Source: Syntrophomonadaceae bacterium (GTDB taxonomy: Bacteria > Bacillota > Dethiobacteria > DTU022). Taken from it: a DNA stretch of 36,792 bases. The stretch spans positions 1-36,792 of the forward strand of contig PWGD01000026.1 of assembly GCA_003554395.1 (NCBI GenBank), read 5' to 3'. Below the pieces are notes generated by a model. That model was not told the origin of the DNA, ran no database searches, and saw nothing but the letters and a program-made list of their open reading frames with translations. Each line of letters opens with the position of its first letter. Position 1 is the first letter of the stretch. Made by a program: the position numbers and the translations under genes. Positions 19,009 through 26,815 of the stretch are shown here, in pieces.

Positions 19009-19397
19009 GCGAAGTGCAATATATGGGTACAGGACGCCGCAAAAAGTCTGTTGCAAGAGTCCGTTTAATACCGGGCAGCGGCAGGATTGTCATTAACAAC
19101 AAGGAAATGGATGACTATTTCGGTTTGGAAACCCTCAAACTGATAGTCAGGCAGCCGCTGGTCGCTACCGAAACCGAAAGTGCTTTCGATATCATTTCAA
19201 AGGTCGAAGGCGGAGGTTTCTCCGGCCAGGCCGGAGCGATCAGGCATGGCATCGCCCGCGCTCTGCTGCAAGCTGATGAAGGTTACAGGCCGGTTTTAAA
19301 GAAAAACGGCTTTTTAACCCGCGATCCGCGCATGACAGAACGTAAAAAGTACGGCTTAAAAAAAGCCCGCCGTGCGCCACAATTCTCCAAGCGGTAA
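19005..19397 (+). CDS. rpsI: 30S ribosomal protein S9
   Basis: 130-residue S9: [28 protein letters not shown] and [23 protein letters not shown]. The C-terminal ...RRAPQFSKR carries the conserved final Arg that touches P-site tRNA. It starts at TTG 19005, overlapping the rplM stop. Last gene of the long ribosomal block. Confidence 0.97.
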   Translation: MSEVQYMGTGRRKKSVARVRLIPGSGRIVINNKEMDDYFGLETLKLIVRQPLVATETESAFDIISKVEGGGFSGQAGAIRHGIARALLQADEGYRPVLKKNGFLTRDPRMTERKKYGLKKARRAPQFSKR

Positions 19398-19423
19398 ATA
19401 TTTAATCCTCCAGGAAATAAATC

Positions 19424-19466
19424 AAGCCCGCTGCAGGATCGGTTTTCCGGTACCCGCACCGGGCTT
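19424..19466. terminator. Possible bidirectional terminator between rpsI and the convergent gamma-CA gene
   Basis: A 7-bp stem AAGCCCG (19424-19430) / CGGGCTT (19460-19466) encloses a smaller GGTTTTCC element. It lies between two convergent genes. The minus-strand reading is followed by the T-rich GATTTATTTCC; the plus strand lacks a T run. Terminator function is inferred from position and stem only. Confidence 0.4.
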
Positions 19467-19570
19467 AAATGTGTGATAGTCCCTTTCCCCGATTAAGGCC
19501 GGAGGACCCGGAACTATAACCCGTTCTGACCGTGGGCTTTGTGGTTTTTATATATAAATAAAGGGCGGTT

Positions 19571-20095
19571 TCAATACCTGGTTCCCCTGATCCTGATATA
19601 ATGATCGAGCTTGCTATCGAGCATATTCCACTCTGCTTTACTGTTTGCCAGGTCGGAATCATCCAGGTCTTTGATTACCTTCCCGGGAAGGCCCAGGACC
19701 ATTTTTTTAGCAGGGATTTCCTTTTTCGGCGCAACCAGGGCCCCGGCCCCAATTATGGCCTGATCATGGATCACTGCTTCATCCAGGACTTTGGCCCCGA
19801 TCCCAATGATGCAGTTTCTGCCGATTGAAGCGCCGTGGATTATGGCCCCATGGCTGATTATGGCCCCGCTTTTTATGGTCACAGCAGTTCCTTTGCCGGC
19901 CTCAATGATGGCGTTTTCCAGGACCATCACTCCTTTTTCCAGGATCACTTTTCCTTCGTCGGCCCTGATTATGGACCCGGGCCAGATGCCTACTCCATCC
20001 TGCAGGACGATGTCACCGATCAGCGTAGCCGTCAAGTCGACATAAACTCTTTTGCCGAGGACCGGTTTTTTCCCCTTATATTCAACCAGGTTCAA
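19571..20095 (-). CDS. Gamma-carbonic-anhydrase-like left-handed beta-helix protein
   Basis: 174 residues of hexapeptide-repeat left-handed beta-helix (YrdA/PaaY/CaiE-like gamma-CA family), for example IVLQDGVGIWPGSIIRADEG and GASIGRNCIIGIGAKVLDEAVIHD, with a short C-terminal helix. In gamma-CAs three His bind the metal. Here the second and third are present (H82 and H87 in SHGAIIHG), but the position 17 residues before H82 is Glu65 (NAIIEAG) rather than His, and the upstream Gln of the usual NVQD is replaced (MVLEN). Carbonic anhydrase activity is therefore uncertain. Start is TTG 20095, 7 nt from AAGGAGGG on the minus strand. It stands alone, convergent with rpsI. Confidence 0.85.
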   Translation of the reverse strand: MNLVEYKGKKPVLGKRVYVDLTATLIGDIVLQDGVGIWPGSIIRADEGKVILEKGVMVLENAIIEAGKGTAVTIKSGAIISHGAIIHGASIGRNCIIGIGAKVLDEAVIHDQAIIGAGALVAPKKEIPAKKMVLGLPGKVIKDLDDSDLANSKAEWNMLDSKLDHYIRIRGTRY

Positions 20096-20110
20096 GAAAA
20101 GCCCTCCTTA

Positions 20111-20154
20111 GGTTTTGATTAATTGAACAGAAGGTTTTGATTAATTGAACAGAA
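20111..20154. repeat. Perfect 22-bp tandem duplication
   Basis: The unit GGTTTTGATTAATTGAACAG-AA occurs twice with no mismatch at 20111-20132 and 20133-20154, immediately upstream of the minus-strand gamma-CA start and its ribosome binding site. Each unit contains the partly symmetric core TTGATTAATTGAA. It could be a recent slippage duplication or a doubled operator in the leader. Confidence 0.9.
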
Positions 20155-20615
20155 ACTGTTTTTAAAAAAATATCGCCTGATAAAAGTTTTTTTATGCTCG
20201 GTTTGTAGTCCTTTTTCGATGTCTGCCCTAACTTTTCCTTTAAAAATCCCGCCCTATCTTCTCATCATGCTTTTTAAAAAGGACAACAAACCCGTTTACC
20301 CGGTGATGGCGGTGTTTGAAAACAACCTGATCGGGGTCCAGCTGGGCTGGTGGCTGACAGCTGCGGTTTCGGCCAGCCGATCCGGATCCGGCGCTTCTGA
20401 GAAAAGAACTCTTTTCTGCTCTAAAGCATCTGGACAAAAGGGCCGATTAATAATAAACTATCATTAAATATCAGGCCGGGTCCGGCAATAACCCTTTTAA
20501 CAAGGGCCGGATGTTATAAGATATGGAAAGCTCAAGATAAAGAGCAATAGCCATTAAAACAAAGCAGGGATTCTTTAAAGCGCCCGGATCGGCTCTATCC
20601 GGATTTCTTAATCAG
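20155..20615. other. Intergenic stretch without a convincing gene
   Basis: From the tandem repeat to the next promoter I see no supportable gene. The 82-residue plus-strand ORF at 20219-20467 and the opposite 65-residue ORF have no family motif or good ribosome binding site. At 20481-20511 there is an imperfect hairpin (TCCGG-CAATAA-CCCTT-ttaac-AAGGG-CCGGA) without a following T run. The divergent genes on both sides make this a likely control region, but only the promoter of the plus-strand gene is recognisable. Confidence 0.6.
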
Positions 20616-20644
20616 TTGTCAAAAAGGGCGATCTAAATTATAAT
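20616..20644 (+). promoter_or_regulatory. Sigma-A-type promoter for the GGGP synthase-like gene
   Basis: TTGTCA at 20616-20621, a 17-nt spacer, and a perfect TATAAT at 20639-20644, about 70 nt before the gene start. It matches consensus at 11 of 12 bases. Confidence 0.8.
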
Positions 20645-20715
20645 GAGTTTAGGACAACCAGGTCAGATCAACAGACTCGCGACTGGCAGGCTGTAAAAAT
20701 TGTTGGTAGGATCCT

Positions 20716-21471
20716 ATGAAGAAGAAGGTAATAGTAATGAAAGTTCAAAAATACATTGAAGATAAACTCAAGCAGGGCGCTGTTCATATAACCCTGATCG
20801 ATCCTTCCCGCCAGGTGCCTGAGGCGGCCGGCCGGTTGGCCGAAACTGCCCAGGATGTGGGAAGCGATCTGATTTTTGTAGGAGGCTCAACGGGGGTCAC
20901 CCAGCGGGCCCTGACCGAAACCGCGGAAGTGGTTAAGCAAAGGACTTCCATACCGGTGCTCTTTTTCCCCACCGGCACCGAGTCGATCTGCTTAAACCTC
21001 GATGGTTTTCTGTTCTTGAGCCTGTTAAACTCCCGTAATTCTAAATTTATCAGCGGCACCCAGTCTAAAGTATCGTCAGTTTTAAAACGGCTGGATGTTG
21101 AGGTTTTATCGATAGGCTATATTATGGTTGAACCCGGAATGAAACTGGGCGAGATCGGGGAAGCCGACCTTATTGCCCGCGATAATTTCTGGCAGGCGAT
21201 AGGATATGCCCTGACGGGCCAGTACATGGGCATGGGCTATATTTTCCTCGAAGCCGGCAATGGAGCGGCACAGCCGGTTCCGGCCGGGATGATCAGGGCC
21301 GTTAAACGGGAACTGTCCGTGCCCCTGATTGTAGGCGGCGGTATCCGCACTGCTATCGATGCCCGCCGGGTTCGCCAGGCCGGCGCTGATATCGTGGTCA
21401 CCGGAACTGTAATCGAAACCGCCGGTTACCGGGAGCGCCTGCGCTCCATCCTGAGCGCCCTGAAAGAATAA
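20716..21471 (+). CDS. Geranylgeranylglyceryl-phosphate synthase family protein (group II type)
   Basis: 251-residue TIM-barrel prenyltransferase of the GGGPS/PcrB family, which joins sn-glycerol-1-phosphate and a long polyprenyl diphosphate by an ether bond. Family motifs in order: HITLIDPSRQ, FVGGSTGVT, VLFFPTGTES, FLSLLNSRNSKFISGTQ, SIGYIMVEPG, YMGMGYIFLEAGNGA, PLIVGGGIRTAIDARR and GADIVVTGTVIE. The pattern resembles the archaeal/Bacteroidetes group II rather than the shorter Bacillus PcrB. ATG 20716 lies behind a weak site; ATG 20737 is an alternative with GAAGGT upstream. Strong promoter and own terminator suggest a monocistronic unit. Prenyl chain length cannot be read from the sequence. 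Confidence 0.88.
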   Translation: MKKKVIVMKVQKYIEDKLKQGAVHITLIDPSRQVPEAAGRLAETAQDVGSDLIFVGGSTGVTQRALTETAEVVKQRTSIPVLFFPTGTESICLNLDGFLFLSLLNSRNSKFISGTQSKVSSVLKRLDVEVLSIGYIMVEPGMKLGEIGEADLIARDNFWQAIGYALTGQYMGMGYIFLEAGNGAAQPVPAGMIRAVKRELSVPLIVGGGIRTAIDARRVRQAGADIVVTGTVIETAGYRERLRSILSALKE

Positions 21472-21576
21472 ACCGGGAGCCTTTGCCGGTAAAGGGCGTT
21501 TATAACCGGCCTGTCCCGGTTTTAAAAAGCTGATCCTAAAAATTAAAATAGGTTTAATGAATTAATGACACCGTCA

Positions 21577-21624
21577 AATCCCCTTTTCTCAGTAAGAAAG
21601 AGAAAAATTGGGGATTCTTTTTTT
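21577..21624 (+). terminator. Intrinsic terminator downstream of the GGGPS-like gene
   Basis: Stem AATCCCCTTTTCTC / GAGAAAAATTGGGGATT with a small bulge, followed by TCTTTTTTT on the plus strand. It is about 105 nt after the gene stop and between two convergent genes. A weaker hairpin AACCGG-cctgtc-CCGGTT lies nearer at 21504-21521. Confidence 0.75.
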
Positions 21625-21660
21625 ACTTCCTTCATGGCCGCAGAGCTATTCAAGATGACC

Positions 21661-22575
21661 TTACCTGGCGCATTCTCCGCCGCGGCCGGTAACTGTTTCC
21701 AGGGCGTGCTCCAGGACCGGGGCAATGACTTCCAGGCATTCGGCAACTGCTTTCGGGCTGCCGGGCAGGTTGATGATCAGGGTGGAACCGCAGGTCCCTG
21801 CCACCCCCCTGGAAAGCATAGCCCTGGTTGTGACCGCTGCTGTTTCCCGGCGGATCGCCTCGGGGATTCCCGGCACCTCCCGCTCGATAACTGCGCGAGT
21901 TGCTTCGGGGGTAACATCGCGGGGACTTAAGCCGGTCCCGCCGGTAGTAAAAATTGCATCGACCCCGCCTGAGACCATCTCCCGCATCTTGTCGGCCAGG
22001 GCGGCCTGTTCGTCGGGTACAATAACTGTTTTGACAACATCGCCCCAGGGCAGCAGTAGTTTTTCTACCGCCGGCCCGCTGGTATCTTCCCGCAACCCGC
22101 CTGCTCCTTTGTCGCTGGCGGTTATAACACCAAAGCGGTATGAGGTTTTGAGTTCCAGGCTGTTGCCGGCCTCGATCCTTCCTTCCCGGAGCACCTCGGT
22201 AAAAATTCCTTCGCGGGGCATAACGCAGTCCCCGGCCTGGTAGTAGATGGAGCAGCGATCGTGGCATTCCTTTCCAATCTGGGTTACCCTCAGGACCGCT
22301 TCCGGGCCGGCCTGAAGCCTGGTCCCCACCGGCAGGTTAACCAGCTCGATACCGCGGGTGGTTAAATTTTCAGCAAAGTCCCCCGGGCCGACATCAAGGC
22401 CCCGGGCAGTCATTTTAGCAATACTTTCTTCAGCCAGGAGGCTGACCTGGCGGTGGGCAAAGCCGGCGTGGGCATCGCCTTCAAGCCCTTGATCTTTGAT
22501 CAAAAAACTTTTTCCGATATTTTTTTTGCGCTCTCCCTTGTTTGGGCTGGTGCATACGGCTACAATTTCAGGCAT
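21661..22575 (-). CDS. MOSC domain - MogA/MoaB fusion (molybdopterin adenylyltransferase)
   Basis: 304 residues in two domains. Residues 1-142 are a MOSC domain with DQGLEGDAHAG, the conserved GKECHDRCSIYYQAGDCVMP segment and its Cys104. Residues 146-300 are a MogA/MoaB-type domain with FGVITASDKGAGG, IFTTGGTGLSPRDVTPEAT and INLPGSPKAV; this domain adenylylates molybdopterin before metal insertion. MOSC domains are sulfur carriers in Moco enzymes. Such fusions are known in Clostridia. The ATG shares one base with the stop of mobB-moaC. Last gene of the Moco operon. Confidence 0.92.
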   Translation of the reverse strand: MPEIVAVCTSPNKGERKKNIGKSFLIKDQGLEGDAHAGFAHRQVSLLAEESIAKMTARGLDVGPGDFAENLTTRGIELVNLPVGTRLQAGPEAVLRVTQIGKECHDRCSIYYQAGDCVMPREGIFTEVLREGRIEAGNSLELKTSYRFGVITASDKGAGGLREDTSGPAVEKLLLPWGDVVKTVIVPDEQAALADKMREMVSGGVDAIFTTGGTGLSPRDVTPEATRAVIEREVPGIPEAIRRETAAVTTRAMLSRGVAGTCGSTLIINLPGSPKAVAECLEVIAPVLEHALETVTGRGGECAR

Positions 22576-23624
22576 CAGTACTGCTCGCGGCGGTAATAAC
22601 CGGAGCGCCCTCCTTTCTTTTCTATCAGGCGGATATTTTGGATGGTCATATTTTTATCCACTGCTTTACACATATCATAAATGGTCAGGGCGGCCACACT
22701 TACCCCGGTCAGGGCTTCCATTTCTACCCCCGTCTGGCCGGTCAGTTTAACCCTGACCCCGATCTCAATTTTGGCCGGGTTGCCTTCAACCGGATTGAAG
22801 TCGACTTCCACCCCGGAAATACCCAGGGGATGAGCCATGGGGATCAACCTGCCGGTTTCCTTGACCGCCATTACGGCCGCCACCTGGGCCACACCGAGCA
22901 CATCGCCCTTGGCCATGCTTCCTGCCGTAATCCGGGCCAGGGTTTCCGGGGCCATGTTTATTTCGCCCCTGGCATAGGCTTCGCGTCCGGTCTGGTCTTT
23001 TCCAGATACATCGACCATCCGGGGACGGCCGGACCGGTCGAAATGGGTCAGGGCCCCCTCGCCTTCCGCGCCAGGTCCGCGGTTTTGCTCTTTTTCTCCG
23101 GTAGTGGCAGCTCCGTCGACTCTCTTTAGCGCTGCTCCGAGAAACTCGCTGCATATAAAATCGGCCAGGGCTGTATGATCGGCAATATCGATAACCGGCA
23201 CTCCCACTTCCAGATCCCGGAGGTCGGTGACCAGGGCGATCGTATTGGGCAGTAAAAGCGGTTCCGGGTTAAGATCGCTCCGGATGACTTCGATTTTGGG
23301 GTTTCCAGTCTTTTTATTGCCTTCAACCAGGATCAAATCCAGATCTTTTAAAAAATCGGCAGCTGCTTCATTGCCGCTTTTGCCGGGGCTGGAACCGATT
23401 AAAATATAACTGTCCGGGGTAGTCATGCCCGCTACGTCAGCTCCGGCTTTGGCAAATCGCCAGCTGTCTTTGCCCGGCAGGTCGAGGTCATAATGATTAA
23501 GGTGGCCTTTCAGGACGGCTACTTTAAGGCCGCGCTGTTTCAACTCAGGCACCAGTTTTTCTAGTATGGTTGTTTTGCCCGTTTTGGATCGGGAAGCAAC
23601 CAGGTGAATTGTTGGCGGCGGCAA
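22575..23624 (-). CDS. MobB - MoaC fusion protein
   Basis: About 349 residues in one continuous frame. Residues 1-165 are MobB: P-loop ASRSKTGKTTILEKL, HLNHYDLDLPGKDSWRFAKAGAD, and LILVEGNKK; MobB is a GTP-binding protein helping nucleotide attachment to Moco. After a Gly/Glu-rich linker, residues 191-349 are MoaC: LTHFDRSGRPRMVDVSGK, KGDVLGVAQ, GQTGVEMEALTGVSVAALTIYDMCKAVDK. MoaC forms cyclic pyranopterin phosphate with MoaA. The usual CHPL reads AHPL here. The track start (TTG 23651) includes the ribosome binding site AGGAGGGGGG as codons; TTG 23624 downstream of it is the better start. Confidence 0.9.
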   Translation of the reverse strand: MPPPTIHLVASRSKTGKTTILEKLVPELKQRGLKVAVLKGHLNHYDLDLPGKDSWRFAKAGADVAGMTTPDSYILIGSSPGKSGNEAAADFLKDLDLILVEGNKKTGNPKIEVIRSDLNPEPLLLPNTIALVTDLRDLEVGVPVIDIADHTALADFICSEFLGAALKRVDGAATTGEKEQNRGPGAEGEGALTHFDRSGRPRMVDVSGKDQTGREAYARGEINMAPETLARITAGSMAKGDVLGVAQVAAVMAVKETGRLIPMAHPLGISGVEVDFNPVEGNPAKIEIGVRVKLTGQTGVEMEALTGVSVAALTIYDMCKAVDKNMTIQNIRLIEKKGGRSGYYRREQY

Positions 23625-23650
23625 ATCCCCCCCTCCTAAAAAATTTTGCA

Positions 23651-23808
23651 ACCAGACACGGGGACGGTTCTCCGATCTGATTTGCCTTTTAAATGCTTAA
23701 TTCCCTGTTTGATAGACCAGACAAAAGAACAGAGCCCGTGTCTGGTGTTCCCATGTCTGTTCCCATGTTTGTGATCGACCAGGCAAGAGAACCATCCTCC
23801 AATCTGGT
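23651..23808. repeat. Nested palindromic repeat cluster between moaA and mobB-moaC
   Basis: Left arm CCAGACACGGGGACGGTTCT (23652-23671) faces right arm AGAACAGAGCCCGTGTCTGG (23726-23745): 11 perfect pairs (CCAGACACGGG) plus a matching TTCT/AGAA. A second, degenerate inverted copy lies at 23787-23808 (GAGAACCATCCTCCAATCTGGT, 17 of 22 matching the left arm). A partial direct copy is at 23715-23731 (ACCAGACAAAAGAACAG). GTTCCCATGT is also repeated directly at about 23748-23769. It resembles REP-type palindromes; no transposase gene is adjacent. Confidence 0.8.
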
Positions 23809-23812
23809 ATTT

Positions 23813-24808
23813 TTATCCACCCGTTTTGGACATACTGCGCATGGCGCCGGGGTTGACCGTGCCGCAATTGCCACCGGCGGCCATCTGGTGCTCGACCGGC
23901 TTGCCGGAAAGCACCTTCCTGATCAGTTCCTGGAGGGCTTTTTTGTCATTTAAAACCGGCTGTACCGGCTGCTCATCCTGCCAGTAGAGGCAGGCTTTAA
24001 GCGAGCCCTCGGCGGTCAGGCGGAGACGGTTACAGCTGCTGCAAAAGTGCTTGCTGATCGGATGAATCAGGCCGATAGTCCCCTTGCCCCCGGGGATGCT
24101 GTATGACTCGGCCGGCCCGGCCCCCCCGGGGAGGGGAATCGGGCTTAAAGGCAGGCCGGCTTTTTTCGCCGTTGCTTCGATGAAACTGAGCGGCAGGTAA
24201 TGGTTGCTGTAAAAGTGATCATGATCGCCGATCTGCATGTATTCAATAAAACGGATGTGGAGGGGTTTCCCCCGGGCCAGCTGTAAAAAGTCGACAACTT
24301 CGTCGTCGTTGACACCCTTAATCAGGACAGTATTCAGTTTGACCGGGTGCAGGTTGTGCCGGAGAGCGGTTTCTATGCCGTTCAGGGCATCTTCCAACTT
24401 TCCGCAGCGGGTAATCTTGCGGTACTTGTCCGGCTGCAGCGTATCGAGACTGATATTGACCCGGTTCAGCCCCGCCTGTTTCAGCCCGGGGGCATACCGG
24501 GGCAGGAGGGTGCCGTTGGTGGTCATGGCCAGATCCCTGATCCCGGGAACAGAGGCGATCATCCGGATTAGCTCAACCACATCTTTCCGGACCAGGGGTT
24601 CACCGCCGGTGATCCGGATTTTACTGATTCCCAATTCCGCCCCGGCGGTTACAACCTGCAAGATATCTTCATAGCTTAGAATGGACTCGTGAGCAGCCTG
24701 TTCGATACCCTCATCACCCATGCAGTAAACACAGCGCAGGTTGCAGCGGTCGGTGACCGAGATTCTCAAATAGTCATGTTTTCTTCCCTGTCCGTCTTTT
24801 AAGGTCAT
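23813..24808 (-). CDS. moaA: GTP 3',8-cyclase MoaA (radical SAM)
   Basis: About 331 residues. The radical-SAM cluster motif is CNLRCVYC (C22, C26, C29 from the chosen start) in DYLRISVTDRCNLRCVYCMG. The second 4Fe-4S cluster, which holds GTP, uses HFCSSCNRLRLTAEGSLKACL (C256, C259, C273). The C-terminus ends in the functionally important Gly-Gly (SKTGG). MoaA catalyses the first step of molybdopterin synthesis, with MoaC. The track starts at ATG 24835, but AAAGGAGA lies between that ATG and ATG 24808, so the latter is preferred. Confidence 0.95.
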   Translation of the reverse strand: MTLKDGQGRKHDYLRISVTDRCNLRCVYCMGDEGIEQAAHESILSYEDILQVVTAGAELGISKIRITGGEPLVRKDVVELIRMIASVPGIRDLAMTTNGTLLPRYAPGLKQAGLNRVNISLDTLQPDKYRKITRCGKLEDALNGIETALRHNLHPVKLNTVLIKGVNDDEVVDFLQLARGKPLHIRFIEYMQIGDHDHFYSNHYLPLSFIEATAKKAGLPLSPIPLPGGAGPAESYSIPGGKGTIGLIHPISKHFCSSCNRLRLTAEGSLKACLYWQDEQPVQPVLNDKKALQELIRKVLSGKPVEHQMAAGGNCGTVNPGAMRSMSKTGG

Positions 24809-24873
24809 AGTATAGGTCTCCTTTGCTACAATCATTCTGCTTCCTGATCCATATTTCCAGGGCAGCGCCTACT

Positions 24874-26784
24874 TTATTCCCCTGTCTTTTCCATAATCCG
24901 CCCGGCGTCCCTCATACTGTAGCCTCCCAGGGCTTCGACCTTCTCCCGGAAGCGGGGATCGGCGATGATCGCAAAGAGGATTTCAGCTTCTCTGCTCCGG
25001 TAGAAAGAATCGCTCATTAAAAGGTCGTACCTTTCCTCGGCCAGGGGGACAAAGTCCAGATCAAAGGCCCTGGCGGCAGGCAAAATACCCAGGCCGGCCT
25101 CAGCGGTTCCGGCGGCTACTGCAGCGGCAATATTTAAATGAGTGTGCTCTTCGCGTTCGTATCCGTATATTTGATCCGGGGAAAGGCCGGCTTCCTTAAG
25201 TAAATGATCAAAAAGAATGCGGGTCCCGGCCCCCTTCTGGCGGTTGATAAAACTGACCCCGGAACCGGCCAGGTCGCCCACCGTTTCGATGCCGTCGGGG
25301 TTGCCCCGGGGCACTATCCAACCCTGCATCCGGTAGGCCAGGTTGACCAGGGTAACTTCTGCGCCGGGGAGTATTTTTTCAATGTAAGGCCAGTTATAGT
25401 CTCCGCTCTCGGGATCAAACAGGTGCACTCCCGCCAGGTGGGCCTGCCTCTTTCCTACGGCGGCAATTCCACCCATACTGCCCAGGTGGGCTGAAGAAAG
25501 GCTTAAATAGGGGTCGTGCTCTTTCAGGGCCGTAGCCAGCAGATCGATAATCAGATCGTGGCTTCCTGAGGCCAGTAAATTATAGCGCAGTTCGGCCTCG
25601 GGGCGGTAAAGCTCAATTTCCACCCTTTCATCCTGCTCATGGCCGAGTGAATTGGCGGGGACGACAAGCAGGCCGTCGGCCCGGACCAGGGACATGGTCA
25701 CTCCTGCTCCCCGGGTAAGCGGATTAGCAATGTAGCGATCGCCCACAAAGCCCACCGTCATACGGACGAATTCTTCTACTCCCAGTTCGGAAACCACCCT
25801 CCGTCCGAGGGTTACCGGCATCCTTTCCCGCCGGGGGAGGGGAAGACCGAAATAGCGGTAGATCAGAGGCTGGACAAACCATTCCAGGCTCAGGTAGGCG
25901 GATACCGGGTAGCCGGGCAGGCCGACCACGGGCTTCTGGCCGATCTGGCCTAGAATGGTCGGTTTACCGGGCCGGGTTGCTACACCGTGCAAAAAGGCTT
26001 CTCCGAGCTCTTCAATGGCCGCATAAGTAAAATCCTTATCTCCGGCCGAGGACCCGGCGTTGATGATGACCAGGTCATATTTTTCCACCGCGCCGGACAG
26101 TGCCTGCCGGATCTGATCAGGATCATCGGGCACCTTCGGTTGAATCTCGGCTTCTGCGCCCCACTGCCTCAAATAGGAGGCTATAACGGTGCTGTTAAAG
26201 TCGGGGATGCTGCCTTTCCTGCGTTCATGCCCCGGATCGATAATTTCTGATCCGCTGGGTATGACAGCAACCGCGGGTTTTTTAAGGACTTCAATTTCTG
26301 TTATGCCTCCAGCCAGTAGCGCTCCCAGGTCCTGGGGACGGAGGCGGTGCCGGGACGGTACGATTAACTCGCCGGCCACCACGTCTTCACCGACAGCGCG
26401 GACATGCTGCCAGGGCGTGGCCGGGGCCAGTATTTCCGCCCGGCCGTCTTCATGGAACTGGACTTCTTCCACCTTGATTACGGCATCGAAGCCGGAAGGA
26501 AGAGGTTCCCCGGTGTTGATGCTGTCATAATCGTCCTCCGGCTTAAGCTGCAGCGGAACCTGGTCTGAAGCTCCAAATGTTTTTTCAGACTGGACGGCGA
26601 TTCCGTCCATGGCCGCGGCATGATACCCGGGCATGGAAAAACGGGCAAATACGGCTTCTGCCGTGACCCGGTCCAGGGCTTTTTTTACGGCATATTTCTC
26701 GGTTTGGCAGGGTATATTTACTCCGGCCAGAAATTTTTCCAGGGCTTCCAGCCGGGGAATGTTGCTCAAATAAACTTTACGCAA
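24874..26784 (-). CDS. MoeA fused to a periplasmic-binding-protein-like domain
   Basis: 636 residues. Residues 1-395 are a MoeA molybdenum insertase: SMPGYHAAAMDGIAV, SINTGEPLP, INAGSSAGDKDFT, TRPGKPTILG and GLPGYPVSAY. Residues about 400-636 are a PBP-like substrate-binding domain with YNLLASGSHDLIIDLLA, LVNLAYRMQGWIVPRGNPDGI, INRQKGAGTRILFDHLL and AAAVAAGTAEAGLGILPAA, similar to the LysR/ModA-type domain attached to MoeA in many anaerobes. No signal peptide, so it acts in the cytoplasm; the binding domain may sense or channel molybdate or tungstate (inference). Lies 31 nt downstream of the separate moeA. Confidence 0.93.
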   Translation of the reverse strand: MRKVYLSNIPRLEALEKFLAGVNIPCQTEKYAVKKALDRVTAEAVFARFSMPGYHAAAMDGIAVQSEKTFGASDQVPLQLKPEDDYDSINTGEPLPSGFDAVIKVEEVQFHEDGRAEILAPATPWQHVRAVGEDVVAGELIVPSRHRLRPQDLGALLAGGITEIEVLKKPAVAVIPSGSEIIDPGHERRKGSIPDFNSTVIASYLRQWGAEAEIQPKVPDDPDQIRQALSGAVEKYDLVIINAGSSAGDKDFTYAAIEELGEAFLHGVATRPGKPTILGQIGQKPVVGLPGYPVSAYLSLEWFVQPLIYRYFGLPLPRRERMPVTLGRRVVSELGVEEFVRMTVGFVGDRYIANPLTRGAGVTMSLVRADGLLVVPANSLGHEQDERVEIELYRPEAELRYNLLASGSHDLIIDLLATALKEHDPYLSLSSAHLGSMGGIAAVGKRQAHLAGVHLFDPESGDYNWPYIEKILPGAEVTLVNLAYRMQGWIVPRGNPDGIETVGDLAGSGVSFINRQKGAGTRILFDHLLKEAGLSPDQIYGYEREEHTHLNIAAAVAAGTAEAGLGILPAARAFDLDFVPLAEERYDLLMSDSFYRSREAEILFAIIADPRFREKVEALGGYSMRDAGRIMEKTGE

Positions 26785-26815
26785 AGGGCACCTCCTGCAA
26801 AAATCTTAGTCGGAT

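Noticed and set aside
20219-20467. 82-residue plus-strand ORF and overlapping 65-residue minus-strand ORF
   Set aside because: No recognisable motif, no good ribosome binding site, and both strands are equally open; most likely chance frames in a non-coding gap.
21650-22267. 205-residue Arg/Gly-rich minus-strand ORF
   Set aside because: Different frame of the MOSC-mogA gene on the same strand; low-complexity composition typical of a shifted GC-rich frame.
23689-23953. Short ORFs (61-86 aa) on both strands around the palindrome cluster
   Set aside because: They arise from the inverted repeats and the 3' end of moaA; no coding signature.
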